This document shows positions 57,138-64,000 of a stretch of DNA of 64,000 bases, piece after piece. The notes beneath the pieces were generated by a model. The model saw nothing but the letters and a program-made list of their open reading frames with translations. It was not told the DNA's origin and searched no databases. Origin of the DNA: Clostridia bacterium (GTDB lineage Bacteria; Bacillota; Clostridia; Christensenellales; Aristaeellaceae); the NCBI GenBank assembly GCA_017397765.1, contig JAFQIB010000003.1, positions 37,582 to 101,581 on the forward strand, written 5' to 3'. The translations under genes and the position numbers were made by a program. The first letter of the stretch is position 1. Every line of letters starts with the position of its first letter.

Positions 57138-59861
57138 TCACCCCTCCGTCGGCTGATTCTTGCCGCAGCAGTTCTTGTACTTCTTGCCGGAGCCGCAGGG
57201 GCAGGGATCGTTGCGGCCGATCTTCTCGGCAGCGGAGACGCGCCGGGGCTGCTGAACCCCGCCGCCTGCACGGGCGGCAACGGCGGCCTTGCCCTCCTGG
57301 GTGGTCTTGACGGTCTGGATGCGCTCGGGGGTCTTTTCGATGCGGATCTGATAGATGCGGCGGACGGTGTCCTCGCGGATCAGGTGATTCAGCTCGTCGA
57401 ACATGTAGCCCGCCTCGATCTGGTATTCGGTGACGGGGTTCTTGCCAGAGTAGGCGCGGAAGCCGATGCCGTCCCGCAGCTGATCCATGGCGTCGATGTG
57501 ATCCATCCAGCGTACATCCACCGCACGCAGCAGCATCACGCGCTCGAATTCGCGCATATCCACGCCCAGCTCGGCCAGCAGGGTCTCGCGCTCCTCATAG
57601 AGGCTGCGGGCATCCTGCTTGAGGGCCTCGGTCAGGCCGTCGCGGTCCTCGTCCTTCACCAGCTGCTGAAGCTCTGCCAGCTTGCCGTGGCGGACGCACA
57701 GGTTCTCCAGGTATTTCGCCAGCTCGTCCACATCCCATTCCTGGGCGTCCTCGGCGTTGCAGTGGCGGGCCATGGCGGCGTCGATCAGGTGACCGGCCAT
57801 ACCGATGATGTTCTCGCGCACATTTTCGCCCATCAGCACGCGGCGGCGCTGGGCATAGATGGTCTCGCGGTGGCGGTTCATGACGTTGTCGTATTCAAGG
57901 ACGTGCTTGCGGATCTCGTAGTTGCGGCCCTCGATACGCTTCTGGGCGGATTCGATCTGCTTGGTGAGGAGACCGGCAGTGAGGGGCTCGTCGTCCCTCA
58001 GGCCCAGGCGCTCGACCATGGGGCCGATGCGCTCGGAGCCGAAGAGGCGCATCAGGTCGTCCTCCAGGGAGATGAAGAACTGGGTGGAGCCGGGGTCGCC
58101 CTGACGGCCGGCGCGGCCGCGCAGCTGATTGTCGATGCGGCGGCTCTCGTGGCGCTCGGTGCCGATGATGTGCAGGCCTCCGGTGGCCAGGACGCGCTCA
58201 TGCTCCCTGTCGGTCTCCTGCTTGAAGGAGGCGTGGAGGGTGCGGTACTTTTCGCGGGCGGCGAGGACCTCGTCGCTCACGTCCTCGGCGTGGCCGACGG
58301 CGGCTTCGATGATCTCCTCCTCATAGCCCTCCTGGCGCATGGCGCGGCGGGCGAGGAATTCCGGGTTGCCGCCCAGCAGGATATCCGTGCCGCGGCCTGC
58401 CATGTTGGTGGCAATGGTGACCGCGCCGTAGTGGCCGGCCTGGGCGACGATCTCCGCCTCGCGGGCGTGATTCTTGGCGTTCAGCACATCGTGGGGGATG
58501 CCGCGGCGGCGCAGCATGGCGGACAGCATCTCGCTGGTCTCCACGGTCACGGTGCCGACCAGCACGGGCTGGCCCTTCTCATGGGCAGCCTGGATGGCGT
58601 TGACCACCGCGTTGAACTTCGCGCCCCGGTTCTTGTAGACCACGTCGTCCAGATCCTTGCGGATGTTGGGCTTGTTGGTGGGCACCTCCACCACGTCCAG
58701 GGAGTAGATGCCCTGGAATTCCGGCTCCTCGGTCTTGGCGGTACCGGTCATGCCGGAAAGCTTGTGGTACATGCGGAAGTAATTCTGGAAGGTGATGGTG
58801 GCCAGGGTGCGGCTTTCGCGCTCGACCTTGACGTGCTCCTTCGCCTCGATGGCCTGATGCAGGCCCTCGGAGTAGCGGCGGCCGATCATCAGGCGGCCGG
58901 TGAACTCGTCCACGATCACGACCTGACCGTTCTGCACCACATAGTCTACATCCCGCTTCATCATGAAGTTGGCGCGCAGTGCGCTCTGGATGTGATGGTT
59001 CAGCTCGGCGTTTTCCGCATCGTTGATGTTTTCAATGCCAAAAGCCTTTTCGACCCGCTGGGCGCCCTCGTCCGTCAGCACGATGGACTTCTTCTTCTCA
59101 TCCACCTCGAAGTGCTCGTCCCGGCGCAGCGCCTTGACCACCGCATCCGCCTTTTCGTACAGGTCGGTGGACTTGTCGCCCGGGCCGGAGATGATCAGGG
59201 GGGTACGGGCTTCGTCGATCAGGATGGAGTCCACCTCGTCCACGATGGCGAAGTGGTGGCCGCGCTGCACCAGCTCGGACCGGCGCACGCACATGTTGTC
59301 GCGCAGGTAGTCAAAGCCCAGCTCGTTGTTGGTGGCGTAGGTGATATCGCAGGCGTAGGCGGCGCGGCGCTGGGCAGCATCCAGGTCGTGCACGATCAGG
59401 CCGACCGTCAGGCCCAGGAAGCGGTGCAGCTTGCCCATCCACGCGCTCTGGGTGCTGGCCAGATAGTCGTTGACGGTGACCACGTGCACGCCCTTGCCGG
59501 ACAGCGCGTTCAGGTAGGCGGGGAGCGTGGCGACCAGCGTCTTGCCTTCGCCGGTCTTCATCTCGGCGATACGGCCCTGATGCAGCACCAGGCCGCCCAT
59601 CAGCTGCACGCGGAAGGGCCGCATGCCCAGGATGCGCCAGGCAGCCTCGCGGACGGTGGCAAAGGCCTCGGGGAGGATATCGTCCTCGGTCTCGCCGTTT
59701 TGCAGCCGGGCGCGGAACTCCGCGGTCTTGCCGCGCAGCTGCTCGTCGGTCAGCTGCTTGTAGCTGTCCTCCAGCGCCTCGATTTCATCAACAATTTTGG
59801 AAAGCTTCTTGACCTCAGCCTCATTGCTGTTGCCAAGGAGCTTTTTCAGCCATTCAAGCAT
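57138..59861 (-). CDS. secA: Preprotein translocase ATPase SecA
   Basis: The 907-residue motor drives unfolded preproteins through SecYEG by ATP hydrolysis. Walker A is in [21 protein letters not shown], and the DEAD-like Walker B is in [23 protein letters not shown]. The preprotein cross-linking domain follows, then the second motor domain with [18 protein letters not shown] and [30 protein letters not shown]. The C-terminal zinc ligands [14 protein letters not shown] are intact. GAAAGGAG precedes the ATG. Its promoter at 60295-60323 is 430 bases upstream, separated from the gene by element copy C. Confidence 0.98.
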   Translation of the reverse strand: MLEWLKKLLGNSNEAEVKKLSKIVDEIEALEDSYKQLTDEQLRGKTAEFRARLQNGETEDDILPEAFATVREAAWRILGMRPFRVQLMGGLVLHQGRIAEMKTGEGKTLVATLPAYLNALSGKGVHVVTVNDYLASTQSAWMGKLHRFLGLTVGLIVHDLDAAQRRAAYACDITYATNNELGFDYLRDNMCVRRSELVQRGHHFAIVDEVDSILIDEARTPLIISGPGDKSTDLYEKADAVVKALRRDEHFEVDEKKKSIVLTDEGAQRVEKAFGIENINDAENAELNHHIQSALRANFMMKRDVDYVVQNGQVVIVDEFTGRLMIGRRYSEGLHQAIEAKEHVKVERESRTLATITFQNYFRMYHKLSGMTGTAKTEEPEFQGIYSLDVVEVPTNKPNIRKDLDDVVYKNRGAKFNAVVNAIQAAHEKGQPVLVGTVTVETSEMLSAMLRRRGIPHDVLNAKNHAREAEIVAQAGHYGAVTIATNMAGRGTDILLGGNPEFLARRAMRQEGYEEEIIEAAVGHAEDVSDEVLAAREKYRTLHASFKQETDREHERVLATGGLHIIGTERHESRRIDNQLRGRAGRQGDPGSTQFFISLEDDLMRLFGSERIGPMVERLGLRDDEPLTAGLLTKQIESAQKRIEGRNYEIRKHVLEYDNVMNRHRETIYAQRRRVLMGENVRENIIGMAGHLIDAAMARHCNAEDAQEWDVDELAKYLENLCVRHGKLAELQQLVKDEDRDGLTEALKQDARSLYEERETLLAELGVDMREFERVMLLRAVDVRWMDHIDAMDQLRDGIGFRAYSGKNPVTEYQIEAGYMFDELNHLIREDTVRRIYQIRIEKTPERIQTVKTTQEGKAAVAARAGGGVQQPRRVSAAEKIGRNDPCPCGSGKKYKNCCGKNQPTEG

Positions 59862-59912
59862 GGGAAGCTCCTTTCAAAAGGGAAATAACTGCGTCTGAAA
59901 AGCGGACGCAAG

Positions 59913-60237
59913 CAGGGGGTCGAAAAAGTGGCTGCGGCCACTTTTTCGAGAAGAGGAAAGGGATTCCGCTTCTGCGGAAGCGGGCATTTTTCACGATCAG
60001 CCAAGGCTGATGGCCGTGAAAAATGTAAGGAATGTTTTCGACGGTTCGAGGGAGGACTTCAGTCCGACTAGCTCGGTCAACGGTTCTGTTGACCGAGCGT
60101 AGCCACCACACAGCATTGGCTGTGTGATGGCCGAGGGGGAAAACGCCCCGCCCGCGCGGCAAAGCCCCGCGATACGATGACAGTCAGAGGGCCTGCGGGC
60201 CCTCCGACACCTCCCCTGGGGCTTTTTTGACAGTCTG
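59913..60237. mobile_element. Hairpin-targeting short element, copy C, in the secA leader
   Basis: This is a 325-base element starting CAGGGGGTCGAAAAAGTGG and ending TTTTTTGACAGTCTG, the same ends as copies A and B but with a largely different interior. It has stems CGCTTCTGCGGAAGCG, CATTTTTCACG / CGTGAAAAATG, CTCGGTCAACGG-TTGACCGAG, CACACAGCATTGGCTGTGTG and GAGGGCCTGCGGGCCCTC. It is flanked by an exact 24-base direct repeat (59889-59912 and 60238-60261) whose core is the hairpin GCGTC-N9-GACGC. It lies inside the transcribed leader of secA. Confidence 0.8.
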
Positions 60238-60294
60238 CTGCGTCTGAAAAGCGGACGCAAGTGGTTCTTACAATTAAATATAGCAAACCAATTT

Positions 60295-60323
60295 ATTATA
60301 TCATAGAATCAGGGGCAGTGCAA
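60295..60323 (-). promoter_or_regulatory. Promoter of secA
   Basis: On the minus strand, TTGCAC (60318-60323), 17 bases and TATAAT (60295-60300). The motif CACTTGCGTCCGC occurs about 25-40 bases downstream of the inferred start, as in the promoter at 63763-63791. Confidence 0.75.
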
Positions 60324-60383
60324 GAAAAAACTGCATGATTCCGGCGTCCGAAGGGAGTGGGAGGACGGTGTGCATGCAGTTTG
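60324..60383 (-). terminator. Intrinsic terminator of the transglutaminase-like gene
   Basis: AAACTGCATG pairs with CATGCAGTTT around a structured loop and is followed by TTTTCTTG on the minus strand. The secA -35 box begins at the very next base. Confidence 0.8.
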
Positions 60384-60399
60384 TGAAGGTGTGCGCCGT

Positions 60400-61440
60400 T
60401 TATTGGCCCGGCTGAAGGAGCAGGCACAGCTGCGTTTCGGATTTTGTGATGCTGTAGGAGCCGTAGAAGGCCTGCGCCGGGTTGCGCTCGTTGTAGTCGG
60501 TCAGGCAGTCGTGGGCGTTGGACGCAAGGGGATGATACAGCCGCCAGTCGGTGAAGCGGAGGTTGACGGTCTCGCCCGCGGCGAGCCGGCGCAGGGCGGC
60601 GTCGATCCCGGCCTGGGAGGAGACGGTATAGCCGCGGACGGTATGCCAGTTGTCCTGTTCCCCGCAGAAGGGCAAAACGGCGTCAGCATCCGGGAAGTGA
60701 TCCGTCCCCATCTGCGCCGTGGACAGCCCGTAATACCAGTGGGTGTTGATCCCCAGATTGTCCTGATCGTTCCAGGTGGCGTCGATGAGGGTGTAGCCGT
60801 TCAGATATGCGATGTTCCAGGAATGGCCCTCGGTGCGGCCGGAGGAATCCACGGCCTGGCCGCTGATGACGCCGCAGGGATACCCTGCCATGCGGTACAG
60901 CAGCGTCAGCGCCTGGGCGTAGCCCTCGCAGGTAGCCTGTCCCTCCAGGAGCGCCCCCACGGCGGTATGGCGCATGTCCGTCCGGCCTCCGTAGGCGACC
61001 CGGCTGCACAGCGCATCATGGAGTGCTTCTGGCTGGCGCAGCCCGTCGGCCAGCGACTTTGCCTCCACATACAGCCGGGCGCGCAGCGAGGAGGCCTCGG
61101 CGCTGCCCATGCGGTAGCGGGGCTCGAGCCAGGAGGCGGTCTGCGGCGTGTTCTGGTAATAGCCGACGGAATAGTTCTTGTCCAGATGGAACAGCTCCGG
61201 ATAATCCTGCATGAGGCTGTGCATCGCGGGGGAAACGTCGCTGTAGGCGGTGTTCTTCGGCAGCTCAATGCGTGTATCGCCCCGGAAGATGCGGGGGTAG
61301 AGGAAATCCGCCAGCTTGCGCTGGGAAGCGGTCAGCTCCACGGCGGATAGAACCGTGGAACGGGGATAGGGCGCTTCTGCGGCATGGGCCGGGGGCGTCA
61401 GCAGCAGGAGCAGCATCAGCAGGGCGATGATCTTTCGCAT
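60400..61440 (-). CDS. Secreted transglutaminase-like protein
   Basis: The 346-residue product has a signal peptide (MRKIIALLMLLLLLTPPAHA). The transglutaminase-core triad is visible: cysteine in GQATCEGYAQALTLLYRMAGYPC (about 170), histidine in GHSWNIAYLNGYTLIDATWND (about 208) and the aspartate in that same block (about 220). The family includes cysteine proteases and peptidoglycan-linked enzymes outside the cell. A C-terminal domain of about 80 residues follows. GGAGG lies unusually close (four to five bases) to the ATG. It follows the peptidoglycan-binding lipoprotein gene by 70 bases containing a hairpin. Confidence 0.85.
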   Translation of the reverse strand: MRKIIALLMLLLLLTPPAHAAEAPYPRSTVLSAVELTASQRKLADFLYPRIFRGDTRIELPKNTAYSDVSPAMHSLMQDYPELFHLDKNYSVGYYQNTPQTASWLEPRYRMGSAEASSLRARLYVEAKSLADGLRQPEALHDALCSRVAYGGRTDMRHTAVGALLEGQATCEGYAQALTLLYRMAGYPCGVISGQAVDSSGRTEGHSWNIAYLNGYTLIDATWNDQDNLGINTHWYYGLSTAQMGTDHFPDADAVLPFCGEQDNWHTVRGYTVSSQAGIDAALRRLAAGETVNLRFTDWRLYHPLASNAHDCLTDYNERNPAQAFYGSYSITKSETQLCLLLQPGQ

Positions 61441-61462
61441 AGTGCCTCCATGGTGTCAGAAA

Positions 61463-61492
61463 GGGGAGCAGCCGTGATGCAGGCTGCTCCCC
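61463..61492 (-). terminator. Hairpin between the lipoprotein and transglutaminase-like genes
   Basis: GGGGAGCAGCC pairs perfectly with GGCTGCTCCCC around an eight-base loop and is followed by TTTCTG on the minus strand. Partial termination here would give less of the downstream protein. Confidence 0.7.
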
Positions 61493-61510
61493 TGAATGTA
61501 TCTTGGCGTA

Positions 61511-63670
61511 TTACCAGGCGGGCTTGGGGCTGCCGCCGTAGAGCACGCGCTGCGTGGCCTGGTCGGCCTTGCCGTTCACTGTCAGGTTGTTGCGGCGCTG
61601 GAAGTTCTTCACCGCTTCCACCGTGGCGCTGTCAAATTCGCCGGTGACCTCACCCAGATAGCCCAGGGCGTACAGGGACTCCTGCAGCTCGACCACCAGG
61701 GTGCCCTTGCTGCCCTTGCTCAGGGTGTCATAGGAGGCGGCGGAGGAGGCCGTTGCGCCCTTCGCATCGCCGGAGTAGAGCACCTTCAGGGTCTTGGAGC
61801 CGGCAACACCGTCCACCGGGGACAGGTTGTTGTTGATCTGGAAGGCGCGGACCGCGTCGGCGGTGGTATCGCCGTACTGGCCGTTGATGGCGCCGTCGTA
61901 ATAGCCCAGCTCATAGAGCACATACTGCAGGTTGCGCACCTTGGTGCCGGAGGAGCCCTTCTTGAGGGAGGTGGAGGTATCGTTGGAAGAGGAGGAGGAG
62001 CCGTAGAGGAGGATCTGGGTGGCGGGGCCGGCAATGCCGTCCACCTTCAGGCCGTACTGCTTCTGGAAGGCCTTGATGGCTGCGTACACGCCGCTGCCGA
62101 AGGTGGAATCCAGCTTGCCGGAGTAGTAGCCGCGGTTCTTCAGCGCCTCCTGCAGCTTCTTGACCTCGGGGCCCTTGTCGCCCCAGCGCAGGGTGGTGTA
62201 GCCGCCGACAATGACATCATCCACGTCGGTGGGGTTGTCGTTGGGCTTGGTGGAGGTGCTGCTGTCCTCTTCGTTCTTTGCGTTTTCCTCATCCTTGAGG
62301 TGGTCTGCGTCCTTGGCGGAAGCAGAGTAGAGCTTGTTGAGGGTATTGACGTTGGCCACGCCCGTGGCGCTCAGGCCGTTGGCGGTCTGGAAGGCGATCA
62401 CGGAGGACTTGGTGACGCCGCCGAAGGAGCCGTCCGCCGTGCGGTCGTAGAAGCCCAGCTCCTTGAGGCGCTTCTGCATGGCGCGCACCGCTTCGTTGCT
62501 GTCGCCCTGCTGCAGCGTCATGCCGATGGAGGCGGCGGGGGTGATGGTGGTAGCCGCGCCTGCGCCGTAGATGATCTTGAGGGTATCGGGACCGGCCACA
62601 CCGTCATCCCACAGGCTGGAGTAACGCTTCTGGAAGGCCTTGACGGCATATTCCGTGGCGTTGCCGTAGGAGCCGTCCGCCTCGCCGTCCAGCCAGCCCA
62701 GCGCGATCAGACGATTCTGAAGCGTGCGGACCTTGGAGCCGGAGGTGCCCAGGTCGAGGTAATAATCCAGATCATCCGCCTTGGGGGTGGCGGTGGGCTT
62801 GGCGGTGGGGGTCGCCGTGGCGGTGGCCCGCTTGGCGGCGGAGGAATAGAGCAGGTTCAGGGTGGCGTTGCCGGCCTTGCCGTCCACCTTCAGGCCGTTC
62901 TGCTTCTGGAAGAGGCGCACGGCCTCCTCGGTGGCGCTGCCGAAGTCGCCGTCGGCACTGCCGTGCAGGTAGCCCAGCTCCCGGAGCCGCTGCTGCATGC
63001 GCCTGACCTCGGAGCCGGTATCGCCGACCTTGAAGGAGGTGAAGGGAGTGGCAGTGGGCTTGGGGGTGTTGGTGGTGCTCAGGGAAGCCGCCCGGACGGC
63101 GGAGGAGGAATAGAGCTTGTTGAGGGTGGCGGTGCCGGCCTTGCCGTCCACGGACAGACCGTTCTGCGCCTGGAAGGCCTTCACGGCAGCCTCGGTCGCA
63201 GCGCCGAAATCACCGTCCGCGCTGCCCTTGAGGTAGCCCAGCTCCTTAAGCCGCTGCTGCATCTGACGAACCTCGTCGCCGGTGGAGCCGTTCTTGAGGG
63301 TCGTGGAGGAGCTGGCCTCGGGGGTGGGGGTGGTCTGGGTGGTGATGATCACCTGGGGGGTGATGATGGCGGTGATCTGGTTATTGGGGATGATGGGGCT
63401 GACGCCGCCCTGGTTCTGGCTGGGCACGTTGGTCACCACGGGGCTGTAGGGCGGCATGGTGGGCGCAGGCGTGTTGGTCGGCGGCGTATAGGGGGTATTG
63501 GTGATCGTCGGCCCCAGGGTCTGGAAGGGCGGATTGTTATCCGTGACCACATAGTTGCCGCTGGTGTCGATATCAGCCGGCGGAACGACGCAGCCGGTGA
63601 GCAGCAGGCACAGCGCCAGCATTCCGACCAGGCCGAGGCCCTTGACGAGGCGACCCTTGCTGTTCTTCAT
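61511..63670 (-). CDS. Lipoprotein with seven peptidoglycan-binding repeats
   Basis: The 719-residue product has a true lipobox (LALCLLLTGC, cysteine at about residue 27), a proline/threonine-rich linker (about 50-150), then seven PG_binding_1 repeats of about 60 residues. Each has the pattern G-x-x-V-R-x-L/M-Q-x-x-L-x-x-L-G-Y, then D-G-x-F/Y-G-x-x-T-x-x-A-V-x-x-F-Q, then L-x-V-D-G-x-A-G-x-x-T. Serine/threonine-rich or charged spacers separate repeats 2-3 and 4-5. No catalytic domain is seen, so it is probably a wall-binding scaffold. The ATG at 63670 follows AAGGAGG; upstream codons are not supported. Confidence 0.9.
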   Translation of the reverse strand: MKNSKGRLVKGLGLVGMLALCLLLTGCVVPPADIDTSGNYVVTDNNPPFQTLGPTITNTPYTPPTNTPAPTMPPYSPVVTNVPSQNQGGVSPIIPNNQITAIITPQVIITTQTTPTPEASSSTTLKNGSTGDEVRQMQQRLKELGYLKGSADGDFGAATEAAVKAFQAQNGLSVDGKAGTATLNKLYSSSAVRAASLSTTNTPKPTATPFTSFKVGDTGSEVRRMQQRLRELGYLHGSADGDFGSATEEAVRLFQKQNGLKVDGKAGNATLNLLYSSAAKRATATATPTAKPTATPKADDLDYYLDLGTSGSKVRTLQNRLIALGWLDGEADGSYGNATEYAVKAFQKRYSSLWDDGVAGPDTLKIIYGAGAATTITPAASIGMTLQQGDSNEAVRAMQKRLKELGFYDRTADGSFGGVTKSSVIAFQTANGLSATGVANVNTLNKLYSASAKDADHLKDEENAKNEEDSSTSTKPNDNPTDVDDVIVGGYTTLRWGDKGPEVKKLQEALKNRGYYSGKLDSTFGSGVYAAIKAFQKQYGLKVDGIAGPATQILLYGSSSSSNDTSTSLKKGSSGTKVRNLQYVLYELGYYDGAINGQYGDTTADAVRAFQINNNLSPVDGVAGSKTLKVLYSGDAKGATASSAASYDTLSKGSKGTLVVELQESLYALGYLGEVTGEFDSATVEAVKNFQRRNNLTVNGKADQATQRVLYGGSPKPAW

Positions 63671-63762
63671 AATGGATTGTTCCTCCTTGAATTTCCTATT
63701 CCATCGCGGAAAGGTGAGCTTCCGCGGACGCAAGTGATTCCAATCGGTTTTGTACAAATACT

Positions 63763-63791
63763 ATTGTACACGTTTCAGCGCAAACGTGCAA
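63763..63791 (-). promoter_or_regulatory. Promoter of the peptidoglycan-binding lipoprotein gene
   Basis: On the minus strand, TTGCAC (63786-63791), 17 bases and TACAAT (63763-63768). The leader then carries CACTTGCGTCCGC (63724-63736) and a hairpin (CCGCGGAA / TTCCGCG). Confidence 0.75.
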
Positions 63792-63937
63792 GCGCTAAAT
63801 TTCACCGAAGCTGGCATCGTGTGGAGAAATTTGGCTGCCTGCACTGATAAAAACGAATCAGGAGCCGGTTTCCTTCCCTGCGGCCAGGAAAATCAATGTG
63901 TTTTTCACAAAAAAGAGGAGCGCCGCAAAGCAGCGCT
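63792..63937. other. Gene-less stretch before the window edge
   Basis: No ORF is supported. The hairpin at 63919-63937 (stem AGCGC / GCGCT with inner pairs), followed by CCTCTTTTTT on the minus strand, looks like an intrinsic terminator of a gene outside the window. Confidence 0.5.
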
Positions 63938-64000
63938 CAGACTGTCAAAAAAACTTCCGGGAGGTGTGGGGGGGGCGGCGCGCCCCCCGACACCTCCCGG
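63938..64000. mobile_element. Start of a short element, copy F, cut by the window edge
   Basis: The element end CAGACTGTCAAAAAAAC begins one base after a terminator hairpin (63919-63937). It continues into CTTCCGGGAGGTGTGGGGGG and CCCCCGACACCTCCCGG, equivalent to the end region of copy C in reverse. The other end and any flanking duplication lie outside the window. Confidence 0.65.

Noticed and set aside
57111-59888. 925-codon open frame antisense to secA
   Set aside because: It is the exact reverse of a well-supported essential gene, composed of low-complexity Val/Leu/Gly/His stretches without domains.
61496-63847. 783-codon open frame antisense to the peptidoglycan-binding lipoprotein
   Set aside because: Its apparent glycine-rich repeats are the mirror of the seven PG_binding_1 repeats on the other strand.

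Overview
The window looks like chromosomal DNA of a GC-rich gut-type Firmicute (class Clostridia). I infer this from the relaxed -35/-10 promoters with strong AGGAGG ribosome sites, the many small XRE/GNAT/P-loop accessory genes, a TnpV-type transposon protein, and a large operon for rhamnose-containing glycans with CUT1-type ABC transporters. No rRNA, tRNA or CRISPR array was seen. The genus cannot be fixed from the sequence alone.

Layout. 1-10.95 kb is a mixed region: a TauE-type permease and a pyrophosphatase-like/GNAT fusion on the minus strand, then plus-strand genes for a diaminopimelate decarboxylase-like enzyme, a methyltransferase behind a leader peptide and terminator, an RluA-type pseudouridine synthase, a P-loop/GNAT fusion, AsnRS, a small membrane protein, a uridine-kinase-like protein, an XRE/desulfoferrodoxin-like fusion and a P-loop kinase. 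11.5-39.8 kb is two long minus-strand operons. The upstream one (39.8 to 29.1 kb) has a giant solute-binding protein, a permease pair, an NHL/Yip1 membrane protein, a DUF5696-type protein and a second permease pair. The downstream one (28.8 to 11.5 kb) has two paralogous solute-binding proteins around a GH5-like enzyme, a carbohydrate-binding-like secreted protein, GH130-, GH39- and GH106-like enzymes, LacZ, and the complete rhamnose route rhaM-rhaB-rhaA-rhaD. A divergent LacI-type regulator (40.0 kb) sits at the head. Both operons carry TGAAA-N3-TTTCA palindromes at matching places: one just upstream of the -35 box, and one in the transcribed leader behind a hairpin. This suggests one regulator controls both, possibly by looping. 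41-50 kb continues the theme: a GH127-like enzyme, an MFS permease, a neutral-ceramidase-like secreted protein with a membrane partner, a full-length GH106-like enzyme and a divergent AraC regulator.

50-51.9 kb is the scar of a mobile element (broken relaxase tail, TnpV) plus repeat-rich DNA. 51.9-63.7 kb holds three tandem GtrA-like genes and housekeeping genes on the minus strand: tsaD, a DUF1461-type membrane protein, prfB, secA, a secreted transglutaminase-like protein and a lipoprotein with seven peptidoglycan-binding repeats.

The least expected signal is a family of short (about 245-325 bp) non-coding elements with imperfect terminal inverted repeats. They have inserted at terminator-like hairpins and appear to have duplicated the whole hairpin at both ends (26, 17 and 24 bp exact duplications at three independent sites). 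Further truncated or nested copies lie at about 11.0, 53.4 and 63.9 kb.
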